Below are positions 16,185 to 24,046 of a stretch of DNA of 64,000 nt, piece after piece. Source of the DNA: Rheinheimera sp. (GTDB lineage: Bacteria > Pseudomonadota > Gammaproteobacteria > Enterobacterales > Alteromonadaceae); contig DPJG01000032.1 of assembly GCA_003543135.1 (NCBI GenBank), forward strand, positions 331,460 through 395,459, given 5' to 3'. Every line of letters starts with the position of its first letter. Within the stretch, counting starts at the first letter, position 1. The position numbers and the translations under genes are program-made. A model generated the notes under the pieces. The model did not search any database and was not told where the DNA came from. It worked only from the letters and a program-made list of their open reading frames with translations.

Positions 16185-17720
16185 ATGGCAGGGCAGGAAA
16201 AAGCTGCCAAAATGCGTTGGCTCTGGTTTGGTTTTTTTTATCTTCTGTTTGCCTTTATTACCATGTACCTGTTCCAGACCATCAGTGTCTGGCCTTCTGC
16301 AGGTGTTGCTGTTGCTGCTTTATTATTGTACGGCTACCGGATGGCCTGGCTGGTATTTGTTGCCTCAATCCTGGTGGTGCTGGTGTATTTTGCCAGTTTG
16401 CAGCAGTCGCTCTGGTCCTGGCAGGTGCTTGTTATCACTCTGCTGACAGCCACTGGTAATACCCTGGGTGCTGCGGTTGGCTTATGGCTTTGTGGACATG
16501 TGAGTTCCATGGCTCAGTCTTTTGCCGATTTACAATGGGTGTTAAAACGCTTTTTGCCGGCCACAGCCCTTTGTGGTGTTGTGGCTGCTGTGTTTGGCGT
16601 CGGCAGTTATTGGCTGATTTCTTTACCCTGGCCACACGGTTATTTAAACGGTGTGGTGAACTGGAGCGTCAGCAATATGGTGGGGGCGCTGGTGGTGGCG
16701 CCACTTTTGATGTGTCAGCAGTTGCAGCCTGGCTGGCGTCGCAGTTTACGTCAGGCCAGGCTTAAACTGCTGGCACTGTTGTGTTTGTCTGTGACGGCGT
16801 TTTTTTTGTTTGGCCCAGGCCAGATCTGGTTGCCGCCGGCTTTTTTACAACCCGCTTTATTATTGATCCCGTTGCTGTTTGTCACTTTAACCGCCAGTCC
16901 CTGTGTGGTGTTTTTATTTCAGGTGATGACTTTTTTGCTGGTGTGGGTCGGCACCACGGCAGGCTATGGGCCCTTTATTTCAGAGAACCCGACTGACACC
17001 GAAACTGCCATGCAGTTATTTTGCGGTTTTCTGGCTGCGGTGATTCTGGTGATCCAGGCTTTATTAGCAGAGCAGCGCAGGCTACGTAAAATCTGGGCCA
17101 CTGAACTGTTAAGCAGCAAAAGGCTGTTAGAACAAAGGGTGGAAGAACGCACCCGGCAGCTGTCGGAAGCCAACCGGCAACTGGAACTGTTAAGTGTGAC
17201 CGACGCGCTGACCGGCCTTGCCAACAGAAGACGTTTTGACAGTTATCTCTCCGCTGAGTGGCAAAGAGCCAGCCGGTTGGGTCAGAAGGTCGGTTTAATG
17301 ATGCTGGATGTGGACTGGTTTAAAAACTACAACGATCAATACGGCCATTTGCAGGGCGACGAATGTTTGCGCCAGATAGGCCAGCTGCTCAGGCTGGGCG
17401 CGCGGCGGGCTACCGACTTAGCCGCCCGTTATGGTGGTGAAGAATTTGCGCTGGTGGTACCGCAGGCAGAAGTCAGTTATCTGAAACAACAAGCAGAACT
17501 GATGCGGGTGGCTTTTGCATCATTACATATTCCGCATCAGGGCTCGCCGCTTGGCTATGTCACTGTCAGCATCGGTATTGCGGTGCTCACCCCTATGCCA
17601 CAACAGGATCCTGAGTTATTAATTCAACTGGCCGATGAAGCTTTGTACCGGGCTAAACATCAGGGCAGAAATCAGGTGGTGCTTGCCGATGAAGGACAAC
17701 AACGCAGTCCGGTGCAATAA
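16185..17720 (+). CDS. Diguanylate cyclase with MASE1 sensor domain
   Basis: This protein makes c-di-GMP from two GTP. The N-terminal about 290 residues form a MASE1-type membrane sensor of about eight helices (with WPSAGVAVAALLLYGYRMAW), followed by a short coiled coil and a C-terminal GGDEF domain. The active-site motif is GGEEF and the inhibitory I-site RATD lies the usual distance upstream, so the enzyme should be active and product-inhibited. The start is uncertain: ATG 16185 is taken, but TTG 16143 with AGGA upstream would add 14 residues. MASE1 ligands are mostly unknown. The gene is divergent from the lipoprotein gene. Confidence 0.9.
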   Translation: MAGQEKAAKMRWLWFGFFYLLFAFITMYLFQTISVWPSAGVAVAALLLYGYRMAWLVFVASILVVLVYFASLQQSLWSWQVLVITLLTATGNTLGAAVGLWLCGHVSSMAQSFADLQWVLKRFLPATALCGVVAAVFGVGSYWLISLPWPHGYLNGVVNWSVSNMVGALVVAPLLMCQQLQPGWRRSLRQARLKLLALLCLSVTAFFLFGPGQIWLPPAFLQPALLLIPLLFVTLTASPCVVFLFQVMTFLLVWVGTTAGYGPFISENPTDTETAMQLFCGFLAAVILVIQALLAEQRRLRKIWATELLSSKRLLEQRVEERTRQLSEANRQLELLSVTDALTGLANRRRFDSYLSAEWQRASRLGQKVGLMMLDVDWFKNYNDQYGHLQGDECLRQIGQLLRLGARRATDLAARYGGEEFALVVPQAEVSYLKQQAELMRVAFASLHIPHQGSPLGYVTVSIGIAVLTPMPQQDPELLIQLADEALYRAKHQGRNQVVLADEGQQRSPVQ

Positions 17721-17818
17721 AAACGCAAAAAGCTGTGCCAGCTCAGGTTCTGGCCTTGATGCCTGTGGTACAAATCGGCCATGATGTTGATATCCCCGAA
17801 TAAATTCAGAGACTTGGC

Positions 17819-19093
17819 ATGGCAGAGTTTGATGTAGTTGCAGTGCGGAACTTTTTGCTGGCATTGGCCATTGGCGCTTTGGTTGGCATTGAACGTGAAA
17901 AACACAAAACCACTGAACACCCGGGCACCTTTGGCGGCTTGCGCACTTTTATTCTGATAGCTCAGGTGGGCGCTGTCAGTGCCTGGTTATCTATTCATCT
18001 GCAAAGTCCCTGGTTGTTTATCAGTGCTGTGCTGGCGCTGTCTCTGGTGGTGATCACCGCTTATGTGCTGGAAAACCGCCAGCAACCAGCCGCACTTGGC
18101 CTCACCACTGAAATCAGCGCTATTACTGTTTGTTTATTGGGGGGGGCCGTGATGTTTGGTTATGCCGAACTTGCGGTGGCACTGGCCATTTTAACTTCGG
18201 CCATTTTGACCTTTAAACAGCCGCTGCATGGATTGGTCAGCAAACTCGATACCTCAGATTTATATGCCGGTAGTAAATTATTACTCGCTACTTTTATTAT
18301 TCTGCCTTTATTACCAGACCATGCTGTTGATCCATGGCTGGCGCTGAACCCTTATAAACTCTGGCTGCTGGTGATTCTGATTTCCGCTTTGTCATTATTG
18401 GGTTACATCGCAGTCAGGTTGTTAGGGGCTGCGCGCGGCACGGCACTGGCCGGCCTTGCCGGCGGTTTGGTGTCCTCGACTGCGGTCAGTATGAGTATGG
18501 CCAGGCAAAGTAAAACCGAAGTTGACGATGATGCCGCCGATAAACTGGCAAGCGGTATTCTACTGGCCTGGCTGGTGATGTTTGTACGGGTGATGGTGAC
18601 TGTAGCCCTGGTGTATCTGCCGCTTTTGACGCAAATCTGGTTGCCTTTTAGCCTGATGGCTTTGTTTACCGCCGCTTTGGCTGGTTTTTTTTACTGGCGG
18701 GGCAATGCCGGGCGGCAAATTAAACAGCGTCAGGACAACCTCAGTAACCCTTTTAGCCTGTGGGCAGCCAGTAAATTTGCTTTGTTATTTGCGTTGGTGC
18801 TGCTTACAGTAAAACTGACCCAACATTATGCACCCGCCGAGGGGGTGTATCTGGTCGCAGCCCTTGCCGGTTTAACAGATGTGGACGCCATTACTTTGTC
18901 TATGACTGAACTTGCCAGGCAAAACAATCAGTTAAGCCTGTCAGCTGCTGCGTTACTAGTGGCTGTGCTCAGCAATACCCTGGTGAAAGGTCTGCTGGTG
19001 ATGACCCTTGGCAGTGTGCTGCTAAGGCGCAAGCTGATGCTGGCCACCGGCCTGATTTTACTGGCAGGTATTGTGATTGTCTGGGTGGCCTGA
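17819..19093 (+). CDS. MgtC/SapB and DUF4010 membrane protein
   Basis: A 424-residue integral membrane protein. The first about 130 residues match the MgtC/SapB family, including LALAIGALVGIEREK and GLRTF near the N-terminus. The rest matches DUF4010, a region of about eight helices. MgtC proteins are linked to survival at low magnesium and in macrophages by regulating ATP synthase, but this long MgtC-DUF4010 form is a separate group whose role is unproven. It follows the cyclase gene after 98 bases and converges with the DUF3307 gene. Confidence 0.88.
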   Translation: MAEFDVVAVRNFLLALAIGALVGIEREKHKTTEHPGTFGGLRTFILIAQVGAVSAWLSIHLQSPWLFISAVLALSLVVITAYVLENRQQPAALGLTTEISAITVCLLGGAVMFGYAELAVALAILTSAILTFKQPLHGLVSKLDTSDLYAGSKLLLATFIILPLLPDHAVDPWLALNPYKLWLLVILISALSLLGYIAVRLLGAARGTALAGLAGGLVSSTAVSMSMARQSKTEVDDDAADKLASGILLAWLVMFVRVMVTVALVYLPLLTQIWLPFSLMALFTAALAGFFYWRGNAGRQIKQRQDNLSNPFSLWAASKFALLFALVLLTVKLTQHYAPAEGVYLVAALAGLTDVDAITLSMTELARQNNQLSLSAAALLVAVLSNTLVKGLLVMTLGSVLLRRKLMLATGLILLAGIVIVWVA

Positions 19094-19104
19094 AGCTGTT
19101 TAAA

Positions 19105-19149
19105 ACAACCATCAGTTTAATCAATCTGGTTCGCTGCGCTGATGGTTGT
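19105..19149. terminator. Inverted repeat between convergent genes
   Basis: ACAACCATCAG (19105-19115) pairs perfectly with CTGATGGTTGT (19139-19149) around a 23-nt loop. Position between two converging stop codons suggests a terminator; the T tract is poor. Confidence 0.4.
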
Positions 19150-19201
19150 GTTGGGTCTACCAACCTTAGCTCTGTTCTGAGGCTGGCCTGAGGTTTTGCA
19201 C

Positions 19202-19957
19202 TTAGAGCCATAACTTTAAAATCAGTGCCGGTAAAAAGCTGAGGCTGACGCTGAGCAAAGTGCCCAGCAGCACATATTCGGTCAGCTTGGTTTCGCTACT
19301 TCTTGTTAAATCGCCAAAGCGGAATACTGATTTGGCGGCCAGTAAAAATCCGATACCGGCGTATTCTTCCAATAGCACAAAAGTCAGGATCAACACTCTT
19401 TCCAGCATGCCGATATGATGGCCGGCAGCGGGTAAAGTCTGAGGCGCCTGCTGATTAGGCAGCGCACTGTGCCAGCTTTGCAGCAGTAGTTGAATAAGTA
19501 CCGAACTGGGTTTGAGCACCCATAAATACGCCAGCAGTACGGCAAGGTAAGCAGGCTGGTAAAACTGCTGCCATGCCGACTGCAGCGCAGTAAAACCATC
19601 ACAATAATAACCCCAGACCAGCAGGATCATCACCGCATGCAGCAGTTGGTCCAGTAAAAAAACGCCGGTGCTGTTTTTGGCATAAGACTTTGTTAAATCA
19701 ATCAGATAATGACTCAAACCCAGAGCTGTAGTTGCCAGCAGTGCAGGACCAAAGTGCCAGCCCCAGCCGTAATTGTGATTCCACCACAACAGCACCAGCA
19801 GATAACCGCCGCTGTGTACCAGACTATGCGCCACTAAAGCGATGGAGCCTAAACGGCGTTGCCGGTTTTTGATCCAGCTTTGGGGTTGCAGGTAAAAATC
19901 GGCCAGCAGGTGTACTGCAAATAAGGCTGCAAGCAGCAAAAATTCAGCGTTGGACAT
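19202..19957 (-). CDS. DUF3307 domain membrane protein
   Basis: A 251-residue membrane protein. The N-terminal region (about residues 1-125), with FAVHLLADFYLQP and HSLVHS, is DUF3307-like; the remaining helices are less conserved. Its function is unknown. I start at ATG 19957, giving a 14-base overlap with the end of the upstream SatD-like gene, which implies translational coupling. DUF3307 genes are often found beside satD genes, and the pair is thought to be one functional unit, though its role outside streptococci is untested. Confidence 0.82.
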   Translation of the reverse strand: MSNAEFLLLAALFAVHLLADFYLQPQSWIKNRQRRLGSIALVAHSLVHSGGYLLVLLWWNHNYGWGWHFGPALLATTALGLSHYLIDLTKSYAKNSTGVFLLDQLLHAVMILLVWGYYCDGFTALQSAWQQFYQPAYLAVLLAYLWVLKPSSVLIQLLLQSWHSALPNQQAPQTLPAAGHHIGMLERVLILTFVLLEEYAGIGFLLAAKSVFRFGDLTRSSETKLTEYVLLGTLLSVSLSFLPALILKLWL

Positions 19958-20570
19958 AGTCGGAGATCCAGTGGTGGCAATGTTGCAAAAAGTCGTCAAA
20001 TAACAGGTAACTGGCCTGATTTAATAAAGCTGTGACATTGGCTCTGGAGCTTTTGAGCTCGCTGGCCAGATTTTTATGGGATTTATCTTCGGCCAGAAAA
20101 TACAGCAACAGCACCTGAGCCTGTCTTTTGGTCAGCTGCATCAGCCGCTGGTCGGCAAACCTGAGCAATAAATCAAGCGGCTGTTTGCCCGCCGCGTCAT
20201 ACAGGCTCCAGCGCTGCTGCGACAGCCGGTCCAGTCCTGTGCCGGATAAAGTAAAGACCGGCCCTGTGGCGGTTTTGATATCGGCCCTTAAATTGTCGGC
20301 GGCGCCGATAGCAATACAAAGTCTGGCGTCTGTACCTTCAACAATTAAGTTCAGTCTGAGCAATAAAGCGGCGCGCACCGCCTGGCTGGGGTCTGTGAGC
20401 AACAACTGAAAGGCGTCCCCACGGTAAATATTAAAATGCTGAGGTTCAGCGCATAACCTCAGGCTTTGATCCAGCAGATACAACAACCGGTCATAATCTG
20501 TGCTTTGATAACTGGATGATTTCACCAGATCGCCTGTGATCACTGCAAAAACGGCCATTTGTGTCTCCAT
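19944..20570 (-). CDS. SatD-like protein
   Basis: A 208-residue SatD family protein. The family core is at the N-terminus (AVITGDLVKSS, then RGDAFQLLL). The C-terminal part (about residues 145-195: LTKRQAQVLLLYFLAEDKS, then LASELKSSRANVTALLNQ) reads as a helix-turn-helix like those of sigma region 4, so it may bind DNA. SatD was named in the Streptococcus mutans acid-tolerance locus, but its molecular role is unclear. It is co-transcribed with the DUF3307 gene, and a palindrome overlapping its predicted promoter suggests autoregulation. Confidence 0.8.
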   Translation of the reverse strand: METQMAVFAVITGDLVKSSSYQSTDYDRLLYLLDQSLRLCAEPQHFNIYRGDAFQLLLTDPSQAVRAALLLRLNLIVEGTDARLCIAIGAADNLRADIKTATGPVFTLSGTGLDRLSQQRWSLYDAAGKQPLDLLLRFADQRLMQLTKRQAQVLLLYFLAEDKSHKNLASELKSSRANVTALLNQASYLLFDDFLQHCHHWISDYVQR

Positions 20571-20599
20571 GCTGCCGGATTATTCTGTTGTTATAGTTT

Positions 20600-20635
20600 A
20601 ATGTAAGCATTATAGCTTGCATTTAAGAATGTAAG
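20600..20635 (-). promoter_or_regulatory. Palindromic operator candidate over the satD promoter
   Basis: AATGTAAGC (20600-20608), six bases, then GCTTGCATT (20615-20623) form a near-perfect inverted repeat, and a third half-site AATGTAAG follows at 20628-20635. On the minus strand the centre reads TATAAT, a -10 element 39 to 44 bases before the satD start. An operator overlapping the promoter is inferred. Confidence 0.5.
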
Positions 20636-20755
20636 TTAATTTGGTTTCTTTTTTATTTGTTTGTTGTTTTGCTTACCTAAGTGAGCGCAGTTGCAGATCC
20701 GGCTACGCCTTTACTGTGGTAGCATAAGGCTTTGTTTGTATCCAAGAGCCAGCCG

Positions 20756-21697
20756 ATGAGTATTGCCAACCGGGCCTCTGAAATTACCTTACCCCCGGTT
20801 AATCCGGGTTGTGCCAATCTGCTGGAATTTTTATGCCTGCAGTTTCCGCGTATTTCCCCCGACATTTGGCAGCAGCGTTTTGCTGAGGGAAAAATTCACT
20901 GGTTTGGTGGTGAGGTGGTCAAGGCCGACACTGCTTTTAGTCCAAGCCGGCGCTTATGTTATTACCGGGAAGTCACAGCAGAGCCGAAAATTCCTTTTCG
21001 TGAAACGCTGGTCTATCAGGACGAACATATTCTGATAGCTTGTAAACCGCATTTTTTGCCTGTGACTCCGGGTGGCGACTATGTGAACGAATGTCTGCTG
21101 GAACGGTTAAAACAACAACATCAACTGCCGGATTTAGTCGCGGTGCACCGGCTTGACCGTGAAACCGCTGGTTTAGTGTTGTTTAGTAAAAAACCAGCAA
21201 GCAGAGCTGCTTATTATCAACTGTTTGCCAGCGGACAAATTCAGAAAAGCTATCTGGCAGTGGCGGCTTTGCCAAAAAGTCAGTCAGCTGAAGACAGGTC
21301 GCAGCTAACACCAGGGCAAGAGTGGCTGGTAGAAAACCGGCTGGACAAATCTGAACCCAGGTTTTTAATGCAACAGGTGGCGGGGGAGGTGAATGCCCGT
21401 TCTCAGATCAGGTTATTGGATATGGATCAAAATCTTGGTTTATTTCAGCTAACCCCTTTCACCGGCAAAACCCATCAGCTGCGTGTACATATGCTGGGCC
21501 TTGGTTTGCCGCTGTTATACGACAAATATTATCCGGCCTTGTTGCCAAAACAGGCGCTGGATTTTAGTGAGCCGCTGCAGCTGTTGGCCAAAAGCTTAAG
21601 TTTTACCGACCCCATCAGCGGCAAAGCGCTGCAGTTTTATTCAGAGCGACAGCTGCAAAGCTGGCAGAAAACACCAGCAGCCGGCTTTAGCGGCTAA
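20756..21697 (+). CDS. RluA-family pseudouridine synthase
   Basis: A 313-residue RNA pseudouridine synthase of the RluA family. The catalytic Asp motif is intact in HRLDRETAG (about residue 137), and the later GKTHQLRVHM matches the family RNA-contacting block. The N-terminal part lacks a clear S4 domain. Isomerisation targets in this family are rRNA or tRNA uridines; I cannot tell which from sequence. ATG 20756 is used because the longer TTG start has no support. The gene is divergent from satD and converges with nfeD. Confidence 0.9.
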   Translation: MSIANRASEITLPPVNPGCANLLEFLCLQFPRISPDIWQQRFAEGKIHWFGGEVVKADTAFSPSRRLCYYREVTAEPKIPFRETLVYQDEHILIACKPHFLPVTPGGDYVNECLLERLKQQHQLPDLVAVHRLDRETAGLVLFSKKPASRAAYYQLFASGQIQKSYLAVAALPKSQSAEDRSQLTPGQEWLVENRLDKSEPRFLMQQVAGEVNARSQIRLLDMDQNLGLFQLTPFTGKTHQLRVHMLGLGLPLLYDKYYPALLPKQALDFSEPLQLLAKSLSFTDPISGKALQFYSERQLQSWQKTPAAGFSG

Positions 21698-21722
21698 ACC
21701 TCAGCTTTTGTCTTCGAACCAA

Positions 21723-21748
21723 TAAAAAACGCTGCTATTGCAGCGTTT
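21723..21748 (-). terminator. Terminator between the pseudouridine synthase and NfeD genes
   Basis: AAACGCTGC (21727-21735) pairs with GCAGCGTTT (21740-21748) around TATT. On the minus strand the stem is followed by a T-rich tail, so it best serves the nfeD transcript, though it can also stop the plus-strand gene. Confidence 0.75.
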
Positions 21749-21821
21749 GTTATCTGAAGTACAGCGTTTAGGCCCTGTATACAAGTGTCGGCTAAAGCTT
21801 CGCCGCTTGTAGTAGCAATGC

Positions 21822-22298
21822 TTATTGCTGCTGGGGCAAAGTCACCAGCAATAAGCCTACAGTGGCGCTTGTGATCTCAACCTCAGTGCCGGCTGGTAAA
21901 GTATCGCTTGGGCAATCCGGGCTTAACTTCAGCTGCCAGCTCAGGCCGCTAAATTGCACTGTGCTGTTGTGACTTTTGCTGGCGTCTGCACTTAAGGTTA
22001 ACCTGCTACCCACAAAATCAGAAATAGCCGGGTTTTCTGTCAGTTTTTCATTGCCTTGCTGCAGTTTTCGCAGCGGTTTCCACAACAACAAGGCCAGCAA
22101 TAAAGTGCTGATGGCCAGGGCGGTGAGCATGGCCGGCCAGGAGTCAGGCAAAATGCCGAGCGACAACAAAGTGGCCGCCAAAAAGCTGGCGATACCCAGT
22201 GATAACAACGCCTCTAAAATGCCGGGCACGGCAAAAGGCAAGAGAATCACACATAAAATACCCAGCAAAATCAGCCAGGTTGTAATAGATAACACCAT
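21822..22298 (-). CDS. NfeD family membrane protein
   Basis: A 158-residue short-type NfeD protein. It has about three transmembrane helices in the first 75 residues and a C-terminal OB-fold-like beta domain (about 90-155; VGSRLTLSADASKSHNSTV, then GTEVEITSA). NfeD proteins partner SPFH/stomatin proteins encoded next to them, which is the case here: the SPFH gene is nine bases upstream on the same strand. The pair probably organises membrane microdomains or quality control; there is no serine-protease domain in this short form. Confidence 0.88.
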   Translation of the reverse strand: MVLSITTWLILLGILCVILLPFAVPGILEALLSLGIASFLAATLLSLGILPDSWPAMLTALAISTLLLALLLWKPLRKLQQGNEKLTENPAISDFVGSRLTLSADASKSHNSTVQFSGLSWQLKLSPDCPSDTLPAGTEVEITSATVGLLLVTLPQQQ

Positions 22299-22307
22299 AG
22301 TTATTCC

Positions 22308-23240
22308 TTAACTGAGGCTGCCGGATTTTTGCATTGCCGCCACCACACTCAGCGCTTCTGCCACAGTATGGCCGGCGGCAGATTTATCGTTGTCCATCAG
22401 CACCACAGTGGAAGCACGGGCAATGGCTTTTTTCGCAGCTATGGCTTCAGTGGCTAAATCCAGTTGCACCGCAGCCTGACCTTCAGTGGTTGCTGCCGCT
22501 TCACCAATCATGGTCAGTGCCTTGGCTCGGGCAGCGGCGACCAGTTCAATCGACAAAGCTTCACCCTCGGCTTTTAGTACCTGCTCGGCTTTGTCGGCTT
22601 CAGCTGCCAGTACAGTGGCCTGTTTTTCGCCTTCGGCCAGGTTAATGGCTGCCTGACGTTTACCTTCAGAATCCAGAATAGCAGCGCGTTTTTCCCGCTC
22701 GGCACGCATTTGTTTTTCCATCGCATCCAGCACAGAAGCCGGGGGGCTGATGTCTTTCACTTCATAACGCATCACCTGTACACCCCAGGCGGCAGAGGCC
22801 TGGTTAATGGCTTCAATAATTTTGGCGTTTAAGTTGTCGCGCTCTTCAAAAGTTTTATCCAGATCCAGTTTACCCAGTTCAGAACGCATGGAAGTTTGCG
22901 CCAGCTGGATCACCGCATATTCATAATTATCAATACCATAAGATGCTTTGTACGGTTCCATTACTTTGATATAAAGCACACCATCTATGGTCAGACTGAT
23001 GTTGTCTTTGGTAATGGCGGCCTGGCTTGGAATATCAATGGCACTTTCTTTCAGTGACACGCGATAAGCGATGCGGTCAATAAAGGGGATGATAAACTGC
23101 ATCCCAGCGGTCATGGTGTCATGATATTTGCCTAAACGTTCCACGATAAAAGCCATATTTTGTGGCACAATCAGCACGGCTTTGCTGATCACTATCAACA
23201 CAGCAATCACGGATAAAACAGGGACAAATAACTCCGGCAT
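22308..23240 (-). CDS. SPFH/Band 7 (stomatin-like) membrane protein, QmcA-like
   Basis: A 310-residue stomatin-type protein. One N-terminal transmembrane helix is followed by an SPFH domain (about residues 25-190; VPQNMAFIVERLGKY, then YEVKDISPP) and a long Ala/Glu-rich coiled coil (about 190-270; EKRAAILDSEGKRQAAINLAE). These proteins oligomerise into large membrane cages, and E. coli QmcA is the nearest well-known relative. The start at ATG 23240 is supported by AAAAGGAG. It forms a tight two-gene unit with nfeD. Confidence 0.92.
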   Translation of the reverse strand: MPELFVPVLSVIAVLIVISKAVLIVPQNMAFIVERLGKYHDTMTAGMQFIIPFIDRIAYRVSLKESAIDIPSQAAITKDNISLTIDGVLYIKVMEPYKASYGIDNYEYAVIQLAQTSMRSELGKLDLDKTFEERDNLNAKIIEAINQASAAWGVQVMRYEVKDISPPASVLDAMEKQMRAEREKRAAILDSEGKRQAAINLAEGEKQATVLAAEADKAEQVLKAEGEALSIELVAAARAKALTMIGEAAATTEGQAAVQLDLATEAIAAKKAIARASTVVLMDNDKSAAGHTVAEALSVVAAMQKSGSLS

Positions 23241-23398
23241 ACAAACTCCTTTTAATGGGCAAAACTGCATTACAGCAGTCAATGTGCCATCGGGTTGAAT
23301 ATTTGTAAATAAAAAAGGACGGGCAAAGCCTGAGCAAAGGCTTGCAGCCCCCGGTCGGACAAATTCTGGCCAAAGTTTTGTTTTTACAGAGGTTTAAA

Positions 23399-24046
23399 GT
23401 GCAGATGTCTTCCGTTTTTTCTCCCAGGCTGCTGTTGCAGTGGCTTGGCAGTCTGGTGTTAATTTTGTTATTAGTCTGGTCGGGGTTCGCACCCTACGAT
23501 CGTATCACCTGGCTAATGGAAGTACTGCCGGTGCTGATAGTGCTGCCGTTATTGTGGTGGACTAAACACCGCTATCCGCTGACTCAGCTGCTGTATTTGC
23601 TGATTTTCTGGCATTGTATCGTGTTGATTGTTGGCGGTGCTTACACTTATGCCAGGGTGCCTTTTGGTTTTATGTTGCAACAATGGCTGGAACTTGACCG
23701 CAACCCTTATGACAAAATTGGCCACTTTTTTCAGGGACTGGTGCCCGCCATAGCGGCGCGCGAAATTTTATGGCGGGGCGCTTATGTTCATTCAACCAGG
23801 ATGCTGAATTTTCTGATCCTTTGTGTGGTGCTTGCCATCAGCGCCAGTTATGAGCTGATAGAGTGGGGCGCTGCTTTGGCCTTAGGTCAGGGCGCCGATG
23901 AGTTTTTAGGCACTCAGGGTGATATGTGGGATACCCAGTCTGATATGTTTCTGGCCTTGCTCGGCGCCATATCGGCTTTATTGCTACTTGGCAAATTGCA
24001 CCAGCGGCAACTCAATGCTCTCAGATCAGGGGCATCAGCAACTTAA
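23399..24046 (+). CDS. DUF2238 (YjdF-type) membrane protein
   Basis: A 215-residue integral membrane protein with about six helices of the DUF2238/YjdF family. Typical blocks are YDKIGHFFQGLVPAI (about residue 110) and ASYELIEWGAAL (about 160). Its function is unknown; no catalytic motif is obvious, although conserved His, Asp and Glu sit in membrane helices. GTG 23399 has GAGG at optimal spacing; ATG 23405 is an alternative two codons later. The stop overlaps the next start (TAATG), coupling it to the sulfatase-like gene. Confidence 0.87.
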   Translation: MQMSSVFSPRLLLQWLGSLVLILLLVWSGFAPYDRITWLMEVLPVLIVLPLLWWTKHRYPLTQLLYLLIFWHCIVLIVGGAYTYARVPFGFMLQQWLELDRNPYDKIGHFFQGLVPAIAAREILWRGAYVHSTRMLNFLILCVVLAISASYELIEWGAALALGQGADEFLGTQGDMWDTQSDMFLALLGAISALLLLGKLHQRQLNALRSGASAT

